Of a stretch of 64,000 nucleotides of DNA, positions 36,302-44,275 are shown in pieces. The notes beneath the pieces were generated by a model. That model saw only the letters and a list, made by a program, of their open reading frames with translations, made no database searches and was not told the origin of the DNA. The position numbers and the translations under genes were made by a program. Position 1 is the stretch's first letter. Each line of letters opens with the position of its first letter. The stretch is from Comamonas fluminis. GTDB lineage: Bacteria > Pseudomonadota > Gammaproteobacteria > Burkholderiales > Burkholderiaceae_C. The stretch spans positions 4,663,501 to 4,727,500 of the forward strand of contig NZ_CP066783.1 in NCBI RefSeq assembly GCF_019186805.1, written 5' to 3'.

Positions 36302-37903
36302 TCAGCGAAACATCATCTCGGGCGACGACAACCAGTAGGTATTCCAGTCCGCCGGGTTACGCGCCTGACCCAGCGCCGCGCGCGTGGCTGCGCTCAGGCT
36401 GCCCATGCGGGCCTGAACCGGGCTGCGCTGCGCCAGATCGGGATAGGGCGGGGTTTCCAGCGGGTCCCTGGCATTGCTGCGGAACAGCACAGCGCCCCGC
36501 GCACCTATCTGGCGGGCCACTTCAAAACGGCTGTTCATCTGGCCTGAACTGGACCAGTCCGACTGGCCCGCCGCATAGCCGTCAGGCGTTTCATAGCCAT
36601 ACAAAGGCTGCCCCAGCTGGTTGATCCAGCCCAGTACGGGGCTGATATTGCTGGCCACCCGCTGGTCATAGGCCAGCCGCACGCTACCCAGCACATAATG
36701 CACCGGGTCTTTGAAGCGCTGGCCGAACTGCTGTGCCTGCGCGTCCGTCAGCAAGGTGGTCAGCGTTGCCGCAATATCGCCATGGCCGTGTGCAAAGGCC
36801 TGGGCAGTGCGTTCCACCACAGCAGGCGCCGGGTTGTCGCCCAGGAAATAGGTGGCCAGCTTGCGTGCTATGAAATGTGCAGTGGCTGGCGAAGAGACAA
36901 TGCGGTCCAGCGCCTCATTAACCTGTGCCATTCCCGCTTTTTGCAAAGGCTGGCCCAACAGCGTCTGCGGCGCATAGTCATGGCGATTGGGGTTGAACTC
37001 GAAAAAGCCCTGGCGCAGATAGTCGCCCTGGCGCTCGGCTCGCAGTTTGGGCGGCGGCGCATCGGCTTCCCGCGTGGTGAAGCCCACACCCGTCAGCACA
37101 TGGGCCATGGCCTGCACATCGGCCTGTGTGTAGCCGCTGCCCACGCCCATGGTGTGCAGCTCCAGCAGCTCACGCGCATAGTTTTCATTGATATGGCCCA
37201 CGGCGTTGCTGGCGTTGTCCAGATACAGCAGCATGGCCGGGTGGCGCAGGCTGGCGGCCAGCAGGTCGCGGAAATTGCCCAGCGCATGGGGACGAATGGC
37301 CTGCTCCTCATAGTCGCCCACCCACATGCGTACATCGCCCTTACGGGTGCTGACATTGAAGTGGTTCATCCAGAACCAGGTCATCTGCTCCTGCAACTGA
37401 TGCGGCGAATACAGCGCCCGCCACAACTGGCGCTGCTGCGCTTCGGCACTCAGTTGATTGAGCTGTTTTTGCAGCTGCTGCCGCAGCTTTGCCGAGGCAT
37501 CCGGGTCTTTCTCGGCCTGCAGCTGCTTTCGCTGCGCTGCAATATCCTGCTGAATTCGCACCATGCTTTGCTGGCTGATGCTCAGCGCATCGATGTTTTG
37601 CTGCACCGCAGCAGGCATGGGCTGCAGCGATGGAGTCAGCTGCGCGGCCAGCCACTTGCGCAGGCCCTGCTGCTGCAGCTGGGCCATGTCATGGTCTGTC
37701 GCGCCCCAGGTCACGCGGTCCAGCCACTGCTGCCGCTGCTGTGCGTTGAGTACATCTGGCAGTGCCGCCTTATCCAGCGCCTGCGCTGCCTGGGTGCTCA
37801 ATCGGCCTGCGGGCACAGGGGTCAGGGGCGAGCACGCCGCCAAGGCCGCCAGCGCCAGGCAGGCCAGCCCGTAACGGGGAGATAAGCCGTGAATCAATCG
37901 CAT
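36302..37903 (-). CDS. DUF1800 family lipoprotein
   Basis: 533 residues. The signal ends ALAAC (Cys24), so an envelope lipoprotein. The DUF1800 core includes LDRVTWGATDHDMAQLQQQGLRKWLAAQL, WFWMNHFNVS, NENYARELLELHTMGVGSGYTQADVQAMAHVLTG and IARKLATYFLGD. A coiled-coil-like Gln-rich stretch lies at about residues 105-155. The family's biochemical role is unknown; it is the upstream partner of the DUF1501 gene in one transcription unit. Confidence 0.88.
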   Translation of the reverse strand: MRLIHGLSPRYGLACLALAALAACSPLTPVPAGRLSTQAAQALDKAALPDVLNAQQRQQWLDRVTWGATDHDMAQLQQQGLRKWLAAQLTPSLQPMPAAVQQNIDALSISQQSMVRIQQDIAAQRKQLQAEKDPDASAKLRQQLQKQLNQLSAEAQQRQLWRALYSPHQLQEQMTWFWMNHFNVSTRKGDVRMWVGDYEEQAIRPHALGNFRDLLAASLRHPAMLLYLDNASNAVGHINENYARELLELHTMGVGSGYTQADVQAMAHVLTGVGFTTREADAPPPKLRAERQGDYLRQGFFEFNPNRHDYAPQTLLGQPLQKAGMAQVNEALDRIVSSPATAHFIARKLATYFLGDNPAPAVVERTAQAFAHGHGDIAATLTTLLTDAQAQQFGQRFKDPVHYVLGSVRLAYDQRVASNISPVLGWINQLGQPLYGYETPDGYAAGQSDWSSSGQMNSRFEVARQIGARGAVLFRSNARDPLETPPYPDLAQRSPVQARMGSLSAATRAALGQARNPADWNTYWLSSPEMMFR

Positions 37904-38033
37904 GGATGAACGACCTCATGCCTTTGTTCGTCAAGAAACCCAGCATAGGCCTGCAAGCTGAACATGGGCTTGACGCTATCGCAGATCGCCGCCGCCATGT
38001 CGCGCAGCAGGTAAACAGCCGTTTGCAAACGTA

Positions 38034-38067
38034 AAAAGGGCAGAGCACTTGCATGCTCTGCCCTTTT
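38034..38067 (-). terminator. intrinsic terminator of fur
   Basis: AAAAGGGCAGAGCA and TGCTCTGCCCTTTT form a 14-base perfect stem with a six-base loop. The minus-strand copy ends in T residues just after the fur stop. Confidence 0.88.
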
Positions 38068-38082
38068 CAAAAGCCTCAGGCC

Positions 38083-38511
38083 TTACTTCGCGGCGGTGCG
38101 GGCTGCGCAAGCTGCGCATTGGCCGTACAGAGCCATGGAGTGGTCCTGAATCACCCAGCCTTTTTCCTTGGCGATCAGGTTCTGGCGCTTTTCGATTTCA
38201 GCGTCATAGAACTCTTCCACCTTGCCGCAGCTGGTGCAGACCAGGTGATCGTGGTGCTGACCTTCGTTGAGTTCGTAAACAGCCTTGCCGCTTTCGAAGT
38301 TGCTGCGAATCAGAATGCCGGCCTGCTCAAACTGCGTCAGCACGCGGTACACCGTAGCCAGGCCGATGTCCGAGCGCTCGTCCAGCAGCACGCGAAACAC
38401 GTCTTCTGCCGTCATGTGGCGCTGGGCACCCGTCTGGAAAATTTCCAGGATTTTCAGACGCGGCAGGGTGGCCTTGAGGCCTGTGCTTTTCAGTTCATCA
38501 ATATTTTTCAT
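38083..38511 (-). CDS. fur: ferric uptake regulator
   Basis: 142 residues. The DNA-binding helix [14 protein letters not shown], the HHDH metal site (86-89), CTSC (92-95) and CAAC (132-135) are all present, so a zinc-containing Fur rather than Zur or PerR is likely. Fur represses iron-uptake genes when bound to Fe(II). The start at ATG 38511 gives [19 protein letters not shown], the family N-terminus. The divergent bamE and downstream dapB are its typical betaproteobacterial neighbours. Confidence 0.95.
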   Translation of the reverse strand: MKNIDELKSTGLKATLPRLKILEIFQTGAQRHMTAEDVFRVLLDERSDIGLATVYRVLTQFEQAGILIRSNFESGKAVYELNEGQHHDHLVCTSCGKVEEFYDAEIEKRQNLIAKEKGWVIQDHSMALYGQCAACAARTAAK

Positions 38512-38647
38512 GTCACTCGCTCTTGGTGGACTCAGGGCACACAAGCAGGGGCCTGCCGGATAACCCCGCCAAGCTTTACACCATGGTACGAGGGAATCTC
38601 CAGGGGCTGGCGGAGCCTGCCGCTACAATGAACCTGATCATATCCCT
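38512..38647. promoter_or_regulatory. fur/bamE divergent promoter region
   Basis: TACAAT at 38624-38629, 18 bases before the bamE start, is a good -10 candidate. No convincing Fur-box palindrome is visible by eye. Confidence 0.35.
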
Positions 38648-39208
38648 ATGCCATTACCCATGCATGTTCAAGCCCGTAGCCGCGCAGGTCTGGCCCTGAC
38701 GTTGGCAATCGCAGCGGCACTGGCCGGCTGCAACAGTATCGATGGTGCCGCGCACCGCGTTGCCAACTCCATCACCCCCTACAAAGTGGAGGTCGTGCAG
38801 GGCAACTTTGTGTCCAAGGAACAGGTTCAGGCACTGCAGCCCGGCATGAGCCGCCAGCAGATCCGCGACATCCTGGGCACGCCGCTGGTGACCAGCGTCT
38901 TCCACTCCAACCGCTGGGAATATGTCTTCACCATCAAGCGCCCCGGTGTGGACCCACAGGTGCGCAAGCTGACCGTCTTCTTCAATGGCGACAGCTTTGC
39001 CCGCGCCGAAGGTGACGAGATGCCGTCCGAATCTGAATTCGTGGCCAGCCTGCAAGGCATGAAGGGCAAACCCAAGGTGCCCCAGCTCGAAGCCACGGAA
39101 GCCCAGCTGGCCAAATACCCGGCCCGCCAGAATGACGACAGCGCCGAAGCCAGCAACAGCAACCTGCCCCCCGCTGCCGCCAGCTACCCACCGCTGGAAT
39201 CGCGCTAA
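38648..39208 (+). CDS. bamE: outer membrane protein assembly factor BamE (SmpA/OmlA)
   Basis: 186 residues. A lipoprotein signal ends AALAGC (Cys28). The BamE domain reads VQGNFVSKEQVQALQPGMSRQQIRDILGTPLVTSVFHSNRWEYVF, then KLTVFFNGDSFARAEGD. BamE is a lipoprotein subunit of the BAM complex that inserts beta-barrel proteins. It carries a Pro/Ala/Ser tail of about 50 residues beyond the domain. ATG 38660 is an alternative start. fur is divergent upstream, and dapB follows. Confidence 0.93.
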   Translation: MPLPMHVQARSRAGLALTLAIAAALAGCNSIDGAAHRVANSITPYKVEVVQGNFVSKEQVQALQPGMSRQQIRDILGTPLVTSVFHSNRWEYVFTIKRPGVDPQVRKLTVFFNGDSFARAEGDEMPSESEFVASLQGMKGKPKVPQLEATEAQLAKYPARQNDDSAEASNSNLPPAAASYPPLESR

Positions 39209-39332
39209 GCACACAGGGTTCAGTGCAAAAACAGCCTGAACCCCTTGTGCAGCTTGCGATGCACGCTCCTTTTTTTCACATGGCTGGTGCCATCACCCGC
39301 CATCGACTTTTCTGATTCTGAGTGATAGCGCC

Positions 39333-40163
39333 ATGACCGCATCTCCCTCCTCCACACCCCGCCAGCGCGTTGCCGTGGCAGGTGCCTCCGGCCGCATGGG
39401 CCACATGCTGATCGAAGCCATTCTGAACAGCAGCGACTGCGAACTAGCCGCTGCGCTGGACCGCGCTGACAGCCCCTCCATCGGCACCGATCCCTCGGCC
39501 TTTCTGGGCAAGCCCAGCGGCCTGAAGATCGAAAGCGATGTGCACTCTGCACTGTCCAAGGCCGACTGCCTGATCGACTTCACCCGCCCCGAAGGAACGA
39601 TGGAGCATCTGGCCGTGGCAGCTGACCTGGGCGTGGGCGTGGTCATCGGCACCACCGGTTTCTCTGACGCGCAAAAAGCGCAGATTGGCGAGTTTGCCAA
39701 GAAGACGGCTGTGGTGCTGTCGGCCAATATGAGTGCCGGTGTCAACGTCACCTTCAAGCTGCTGGAAATGGCCGCCAAGGCCTTGAAGGAAGGCGGCTAC
39801 GACATCGAAATCGTCGAAGCCCACCACAAGCACAAGGTCGATGCACCTTCGGGCACAGCGCTGAAGATGGGCGAAGTCATTGCCGAAGCCCAGGGCACCA
39901 ACCTGGCTGACCGCGCCGTGTATGAACGCTATGGCCACACCGGCGAGCGCAAGGCTGACAGCATCGGCTTTGCCACCGTGCGCGGCGGCGACATCGTGGG
40001 CGACCACACCGTGCTGTTTGCCGGTACGGGCGAGCGCATCGAGATCTCGCACAAGTCCAGCAGCCGCGCCGGCTATGCCAATGGCAGCCTGCGCGCCGTG
40101 GGCTACCTGGCCGACAAGAAAACCGGCCAGTACGATATGTACGATGTGCTGAACCTGCGCTGA
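39333..40163 (+). CDS. dapB: 4-hydroxy-tetrahydrodipicolinate reductase
   Basis: 276 residues. The N-terminal nucleotide motif [13 protein letters not shown] and the catalytic block [20 protein letters not shown] identify DapB, which reduces the dihydrodipicolinate precursor with NAD(P)H in lysine and diaminopimelate synthesis. The [10 protein letters not shown] region is intact. The bamE-dapB order is common in the family. A strong terminator follows, close to the next start. Confidence 0.95.
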   Translation: MTASPSSTPRQRVAVAGASGRMGHMLIEAILNSSDCELAAALDRADSPSIGTDPSAFLGKPSGLKIESDVHSALSKADCLIDFTRPEGTMEHLAVAADLGVGVVIGTTGFSDAQKAQIGEFAKKTAVVLSANMSAGVNVTFKLLEMAAKALKEGGYDIEIVEAHHKHKVDAPSGTALKMGEVIAEAQGTNLADRAVYERYGHTGERKADSIGFATVRGGDIVGDHTVLFAGTGERIEISHKSSSRAGYANGSLRAVGYLADKKTGQYDMYDVLNLR

Positions 40164-40174
40164 TGCGCTGATCG

Positions 40175-40202
40175 AAAAAGGGGCCCCGGTGGCCCTTTTT
40201 TT
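40175..40202 (+). terminator. intrinsic terminator after dapB, adjoining the exbB leader
   Basis: AAAAAGGGGCC and GGCCCTTTTT form a stem with one bulged G, followed by TTTGTTTTTGGAG, which carries the next gene's ribosome-binding site. Confidence 0.8.
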
Positions 40203-40225
40203 GTTTTTGGAGCGAGGTAGTCTCA

Positions 40226-40888
40226 ATGTCCGCAGGAACATGGCAATGGCTGGCACAGGGCGACACCGTCACACGCGGCACAGCAGCGGTGATGCTGCTC
40301 ATGTCCGTGCTCAGCTGGGTCGTCATCCTCTACAAGCTATGGTTCATGGCCCGCGCCCGCCAAAGCGTGCCCCGCGCCATGCAGGCCTTCTGGCAAATGC
40401 CCGACCTGCCGCAGGCGCAGACCCGCGTGCAGGCGCTGGATACACAAGGGCTGGTGCGCCCCATGGCCGATGCGGTGGCAGGCCAGGCCCAGGAAGCGCC
40501 AGGCGCCTCTCTGGGCCAGAACGCCGCGCCCGGCCAGCGCCTGATGCGCCAGCTGCGCGCCGCACTGGGCGAATCTTCACGCCAGCTGCAGTGGGGCCAG
40601 ACCCTGCTGGCCACCATTGGTGCCACCGCCCCCTTTGTCGGCCTGCTGGGCACCGTCTGGGGCATACACCACGCACTGGGCACGCTGGCGGGCAGCGGTC
40701 AGGTCGATATTGCCCAGCTGGCTGGCCCCGTGGGTGAAGCGCTGATCATGACGGCCGCAGGCCTTGCCGTGGCCCTGCCCGCCGTGCTGGCCTACAACCT
40801 GCTGGGCCGCGCCGCCAGCACGCTGGAAGCCCTGCTGGAAGGCTTTGCCCACGACCTGCACGCCCAATTCGGGCAAAGCACAGACTGA
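40226..40888 (+). CDS. exbB: MotA/TolQ/ExbB proton channel family protein
   Basis: 220 residues with three hydrophobic helices (about residues 20-38, 128-150 and 167-190). GATAPFVGLLGTVWGIHHAL and AGPVGEALIMTAAGLAVALPAVLAYN are the conserved channel helices. ExbB with ExbD uses the proton gradient to energise TonB. ExbD follows by 13 bases. The short length and the adjoining ExbD favour ExbB over TolQ; no tonB or tolA gene is nearby. Confidence 0.85.
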   Translation: MSAGTWQWLAQGDTVTRGTAAVMLLMSVLSWVVILYKLWFMARARQSVPRAMQAFWQMPDLPQAQTRVQALDTQGLVRPMADAVAGQAQEAPGASLGQNAAPGQRLMRQLRAALGESSRQLQWGQTLLATIGATAPFVGLLGTVWGIHHALGTLAGSGQVDIAQLAGPVGEALIMTAAGLAVALPAVLAYNLLGRAASTLEALLEGFAHDLHAQFGQSTD

Positions 40889-40901
40889 CCGGAGCCCCGC
40901 C

Positions 40902-41363
40902 ATGCCATTCGGACGCATGAGCAGCCGCACCGGCAGCGACACCCCCATCAACAGCATCAACGTCACGCCGCTGGTCGATGTGATGCTGGTGCTCGTCGTC
41001 ATCTTCATCCTGGCCGCGCCCATGCTGGCCGCCAGCCTGCGCGTGCAACTGCCCAAAGCCCAGGCCGCCACACCCAAAACCCAGGTGGCACAAGGCAATG
41101 CGCTGATGGTCGAAGTCAACCCGCAGGGCGAAATCTGGCTGCACGGCACAGCCACTGCCGATGCTGCAGTGCAGCAGCAACTGCAAGACCTGGGCCAGCG
41201 CAACCCGCAGGCCGAAGTCCAGTTGCGCGCCGACACCAGCGTGCCCTATGGCCGCGTCGTACAAATCATGGGCTGGGCCCATGCTGCGGGCCTCACCCGC
41301 ATCGGCTTTGTGACCGACCCCAGGCCAGCAGCCACAGCCTCCACCACCACGCCTGCACGCTGA
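40902..41363 (+). CDS. exbD: ExbD/TolR family protein
   Basis: 153 residues. One N-terminal membrane helix, NVTPLVDVMLVLVVIFILAAPM, contains the essential aspartate of the ExbD/TolR family, followed by a periplasmic domain with ADTSVPYGRVVQIMGWAHAAG. It pairs with the ExbB-like gene, with CCGGAG before ATG 40902. Its partner energy transducer is not in the window. Confidence 0.87.
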   Translation: MPFGRMSSRTGSDTPINSINVTPLVDVMLVLVVIFILAAPMLAASLRVQLPKAQAATPKTQVAQGNALMVEVNPQGEIWLHGTATADAAVQQQLQDLGQRNPQAEVQLRADTSVPYGRVVQIMGWAHAAGLTRIGFVTDPRPAATASTTTPAR

Positions 41364-41709
41364 CAGTGCCTGACGGTGCAAGGTGACCCGGGCGGCAAGA
41401 AATGCGCCCATCCCCTCCCCCATCACCGCCCCCATCACCACCCTTTCATTGCTCTGGCTCAAGCGTGCTGCAGATAGAAGCGGCTCCTGCGCCAATCCCG
41501 ACCGGCGCCCCTTACGCCCTGCGCACAATGGTCAAAAGCCCCACGGGCCAATCACGTAACAAGTCCTTATGGGCAGGGCCTGATTCTGGCGTTACGATGG
41601 TCTGACCCGATTCAAGAGTGCGTCCCGAACTCTCCTCGGACACACTCCAGGGTACCCCGACAACTTTTCGCCGCAGTGGTGCGGCATTTGGTGACTTAGG
41701 AGGATTTGC
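41364..41709. other. intergenic region, no gene recognised
   Basis: 346 bases between exbD and the second HPF-like gene. It contains a pyrimidine/proline-codon-rich stretch (CCCATCACC repeats) at about 41404-41445 and a good AGGAGG at its right end for the next gene. I see no terminator hairpin or RNA element. Confidence 0.5.
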
Positions 41710-42087
41710 ATGCAAGTACAGGTTCATGCCGACGATTCCATCCAGGGTGGAGAATCTCTGGCTCAATGGGCGCAGGAGGAAATCAATACCAAATTGGCCC
41801 GCCTGAAAGAGTATGTGGTGCGTGTGGAGGTCTTTCTCACGGGCGTGGACGCCCTCAAGGCCACCGGCGGCCCCGGCAAGCGATGCGTGCTGGAAACCCG
41901 GGCCACTGGCCGTCCCCCCATTGCGGTGAACGCCGAAGCCGAAAAGGTCAAAGACGCTTTCAGCGCCGCGATTGAAAAGCTCAAACGTGCGGTGGAAACC
42001 GACCTGGACAAGGTCAAGGACAAGAATCTGCGCGAGAGCGTTCGGGGTGTGGATGACCCCAGTGCGGAGAACGCAGCGACGGCCTGA
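41710..42087 (+). CDS. HPF/RaiA-like ribosome-associated protein
   Basis: 125 residues. MQVQVHADDSIQGGESLAQWAQEEINTKLARLKEYVVRVEVFL matches the start of an S30AE-type domain, followed by CVLETRATGRPPIAV and a charged helix. It is more diverged than the hpf at 32992, and such second copies occur in Comamonadaceae. A strong AGGAGG lies seven bases upstream and a terminator follows, so it is expressed as a single gene. Its ribosome role is inferred. Confidence 0.75.
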   Translation: MQVQVHADDSIQGGESLAQWAQEEINTKLARLKEYVVRVEVFLTGVDALKATGGPGKRCVLETRATGRPPIAVNAEAEKVKDAFSAAIEKLKRAVETDLDKVKDKNLRESVRGVDDPSAENAATA

Positions 42088-42116
42088 TCGCCTTCGTTAG
42101 GCCTTCTCTCAAAACC

Positions 42117-42147
42117 ATGCCACTCAGTTTTCTGGGTGGCATTTTTT
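42117..42147 (+). terminator. intrinsic terminator after HPF-like gene
   Basis: ATGCCACTCAG and CTGGGTGGCAT form an 11-base stem (one wobble) with a TTTT loop, followed by T residues. Confidence 0.85.
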
Positions 42148-42189
42148 ATGGGAGGCTGGTTTTGGATGGAGCGGAGTCGAATATGCCTC

Positions 42190-42225
42190 TAGCGCTTATC
42201 TATCAAGCGTAAGCAGCTATCAAAA
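42190..42225 (+). repeat. dispersed repeat copy
   Basis: TAGCGCTTATC, TATC, AAGCGTAAGCAGCTATC and AAAA; the same order as the copy at 4444. Confidence 0.75.
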
Positions 42226-42252
42226 TTATTCTTGTGAGTTTGCTTATTTCAG

Positions 42253-42320
42253 AGGCCGGGTCTCGCCCCGGCAGGCGACCTTCTTTTCTTGCTCGTGCAA
42301 GCAAAGAAGGCAAAAGAACA
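42253..42320 (+). repeat. inverted element, left copy (two hairpins)
   Basis: GCCGGG/CCCGGC (42255-42272), then CCTTCTTTTCTTGC (42279-42292) and GCAAGCAAAGAAGG (42297-42310) around TCGT, then AAAAGAACAC. The right copy at 42843-42907 is the same order on the opposite strand. Confidence 0.7.
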
Positions 42321-42577
42321 CGCCCCGGATGTCTGCGTCCCTACGCTACGTTTCACTTCGCTACGGGCAAACCTGCGTCACGCAATTCATTCTGCGGTGC
42401 CGCCGAACTCGCTACGCGGCACGCCGCTGCGCTCAGACAAGCGGCGGCAAGTCAGTTCACGAAGCATTGGCACTCTTCGGTGCCAATGCCCGCAGCCTGA
42501 ACCGCGTGCCACAGGCGCTGACACACGGGTGGATGCGGGCACGGACGGCCTGCAAGACTTGTGAAGAAATGAGCTTC

Positions 42578-42611
42578 TAGCGCTTATCCAGATTGCGGTA
42601 GCAGCTATCAA
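42578..42611 (+). repeat. dispersed repeat copy
   Basis: TAGCGCTTATC, CAGAT, TGCGGTAGCAGCTATCAA; a direct copy of the unit at 42190. Confidence 0.7.
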
Positions 42612-42842
42612 TTCTGAAAGAAGCTATCCCGCATTTGGTATTGCCCCTTGTGCCCACGCCTGCGACGGCAAGTTCTTGGGGCTGGCAGTTGCACCGCAGA
42701 GTGCAACTGCATCGTCAACATATTTGCGGCAACTGTTTGAACGGAGAGCGAAGCTCGAAGTGAGTTTTGCCGCACAGCCTCAAGAGCTTGGCGGCGTAGG
42801 TTGCCCGCAGGCGAAGCCGGAGGGTCGGGGGAAGTAGGGGCT

Positions 42843-42907
42843 GGTGTTCTTTGCCTACTTTCTTGCACCAGCAAGAAAGTAGGTCGGCTGGCGGGCCGAG
42901 ACCCGCC
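42843..42907 (-). repeat. inverted element, right copy (two hairpins)
   Basis: CCTACTTTCTTGC (42854-42866) and GCAAGAAAGTAGG (42871-42883) form a 13-base perfect stem around ACCA; GGCGGG/CCCGCC (42890-42907) is the second hairpin. It is the reverse-strand counterpart of 42253-42320. Confidence 0.75.
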
Positions 42908-43046
42908 CTCTATCCGCGAATCAAGCATGGTGCTCAAATCAGCCTGTAGCCCGAATAAATCATTCACAAGTAGCCATCAAACAAATTTTGTATTGTCATC
43001 TGCGATAAAAACAAGCTCTTCTCCAGTGAATCAAACGCGCAAATTT

Positions 43047-44252
43047 TTATGCTTGAATATCGATCTTTATCATCGACCCTTTCACAATTTCCATATCTTG
43101 CTGAGTATAGATAATTCTAGATTTTTCTTGATTATTTGCATACGCTGAATTTAGCCTTCTTTTGATATGTGATTCTGGCAATCTTTGATGGTCAAATATA
43201 TCTGATTGAATAATTTCATTTGCAACTTCAAAAGAACTAATTTTTTTGAACTGCTGAAATTTCTCTTCTTCCATATTGGCTTTAGCCGTCGCCTCTCTCA
43301 GTTGCTGCTCCTTTATCAGAATCTCCATTTTGTGCATCTCTTTCTTATGCTGCACATCCACTTGGGTCTGCCAAAGTGTAGCGGCCCCTTGAAATATTGC
43401 AAGAAGCGGGCTATTTTTTTGAGCCGACTTTAACTCTAAACCACCTCCAACAGTTTTATTAACTAGTGATCGCGATAGAATTCTTATATAGCCATCACCA
43501 ACTCTTATATATACAACTGGTCTGGTTGTATGATTAAATATTTCAAAAAATACCCCCAACTCTTTTTGATATTTTTTATCTTCTTTTTTGGTAGAAAAAA
43601 GCACCCTTTCAAGAAGAGCATCATCGAAATTTTCAATCTCCTTTAGAATATTAAGACTTTTGTTTTGTTTTTCTTTTATCTTTGACAGTTTTGCCGTGAT
43701 GTCCGACTCTTCTATTGGAGTTCTATCAGCGTAGTGTTTTGAATATTTTTTGTGATATTGCTCAGAAAACTTAATTGCTGTCGTTATTAAATACTGCTCC
43801 GCATGTAGATCACTCTTTTCGCTTTGAATTTTCAAAGCATTCACCAAATATGAAATTCCGAGTGGCCGAAATTTTCTGGAGTGCAATAATGAATTAACTC
43901 CATAAAAATTCTCATACAGAAAATTTATATTGCGGGTTTTTATACTTGGAACGAGAGAGTGCGGCTTCCCTATAGGGTAAAAATATCTTGCAGCCTCAAA
44001 CTCAGGCAATAAATCAAGCTTAGCATACCGCCTATTAAGTGGAAGTGATCCTTCGGATATGATTATATCCTTTGGACTTATTCCCCTTAGTAAAGCTGAC
44101 GATATTGAATTCAAAAGATCATTTTTATAATAAACTGTATTGAACTGATTAAAGAACCCTGCAATTTCCCAAGGAAGTAACCGATCTTCACTCCGCTGCT
44201 TAAAAGTAACTTGAAAAAGGGATGAAGATTTATAATCGTAATCATCAAACAT
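43047..44252 (-). CDS. AT-rich hypothetical protein downstream of the NERD helicase
   Basis: 401 residues, base composition well below the GC level of its neighbours, so probably acquired. It starts MFDDYDYKSSSLFQVTFKQR. Around residues 300-345 a mostly hydrophobic stretch (LLAIFQGAATLWQTQVDV) passes into a charged, coiled-coil-like helix (KEMHKMEILIKEQQLREA). No catalytic motif, signal peptide or clear membrane span is seen and I recognise no family. It begins 23 bases after the helicase stop on the same strand, suggesting one transcription unit. Role unknown; a partner in genome defence is speculation from context. Confidence 0.75.
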   Translation of the reverse strand: MFDDYDYKSSSLFQVTFKQRSEDRLLPWEIAGFFNQFNTVYYKNDLLNSISSALLRGISPKDIIISEGSLPLNRRYAKLDLLPEFEAARYFYPIGKPHSLVPSIKTRNINFLYENFYGVNSLLHSRKFRPLGISYLVNALKIQSEKSDLHAEQYLITTAIKFSEQYHKKYSKHYADRTPIEESDITAKLSKIKEKQNKSLNILKEIENFDDALLERVLFSTKKEDKKYQKELGVFFEIFNHTTRPVVYIRVGDGYIRILSRSLVNKTVGGGLELKSAQKNSPLLAIFQGAATLWQTQVDVQHKKEMHKMEILIKEQQLREATAKANMEEEKFQQFKKISSFEVANEIIQSDIFDHQRLPESHIKRRLNSAYANNQEKSRIIYTQQDMEIVKGSMIKIDIQA

Positions 44253-44275
44253 AATTCTCTATCCAATTAAATTTT

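Larger units (their letters stand above)
42088..43046. other. 959-base non-coding mosaic of repeats
   Basis: After the terminator at 42117 come two direct copies of the dispersed repeat, an inverted pair of hairpin-rich elements (42253 and 42843) and the inverted repeat GCAGTTGCAC/GTGCAACTGC (42685-42710). Open frames here translate to low-complexity sequence made by the repeats; I believe none is a gene. The block borders the AT-rich two-gene unit. Confidence 0.65.

Noticed and set aside
42289..42580. Open frames in the repeat block on the plus strand
   Set aside because: Their translations come entirely from the repeated non-coding sequence; no ribosome-binding site or domain.
42608..42967. 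119-residue minus-strand frame near the helicase unit
   Set aside because: Made of the same repeat element (SRPASRPTFLLVQESRQRTP), a pattern I regard as a translated repeat rather than a gene.
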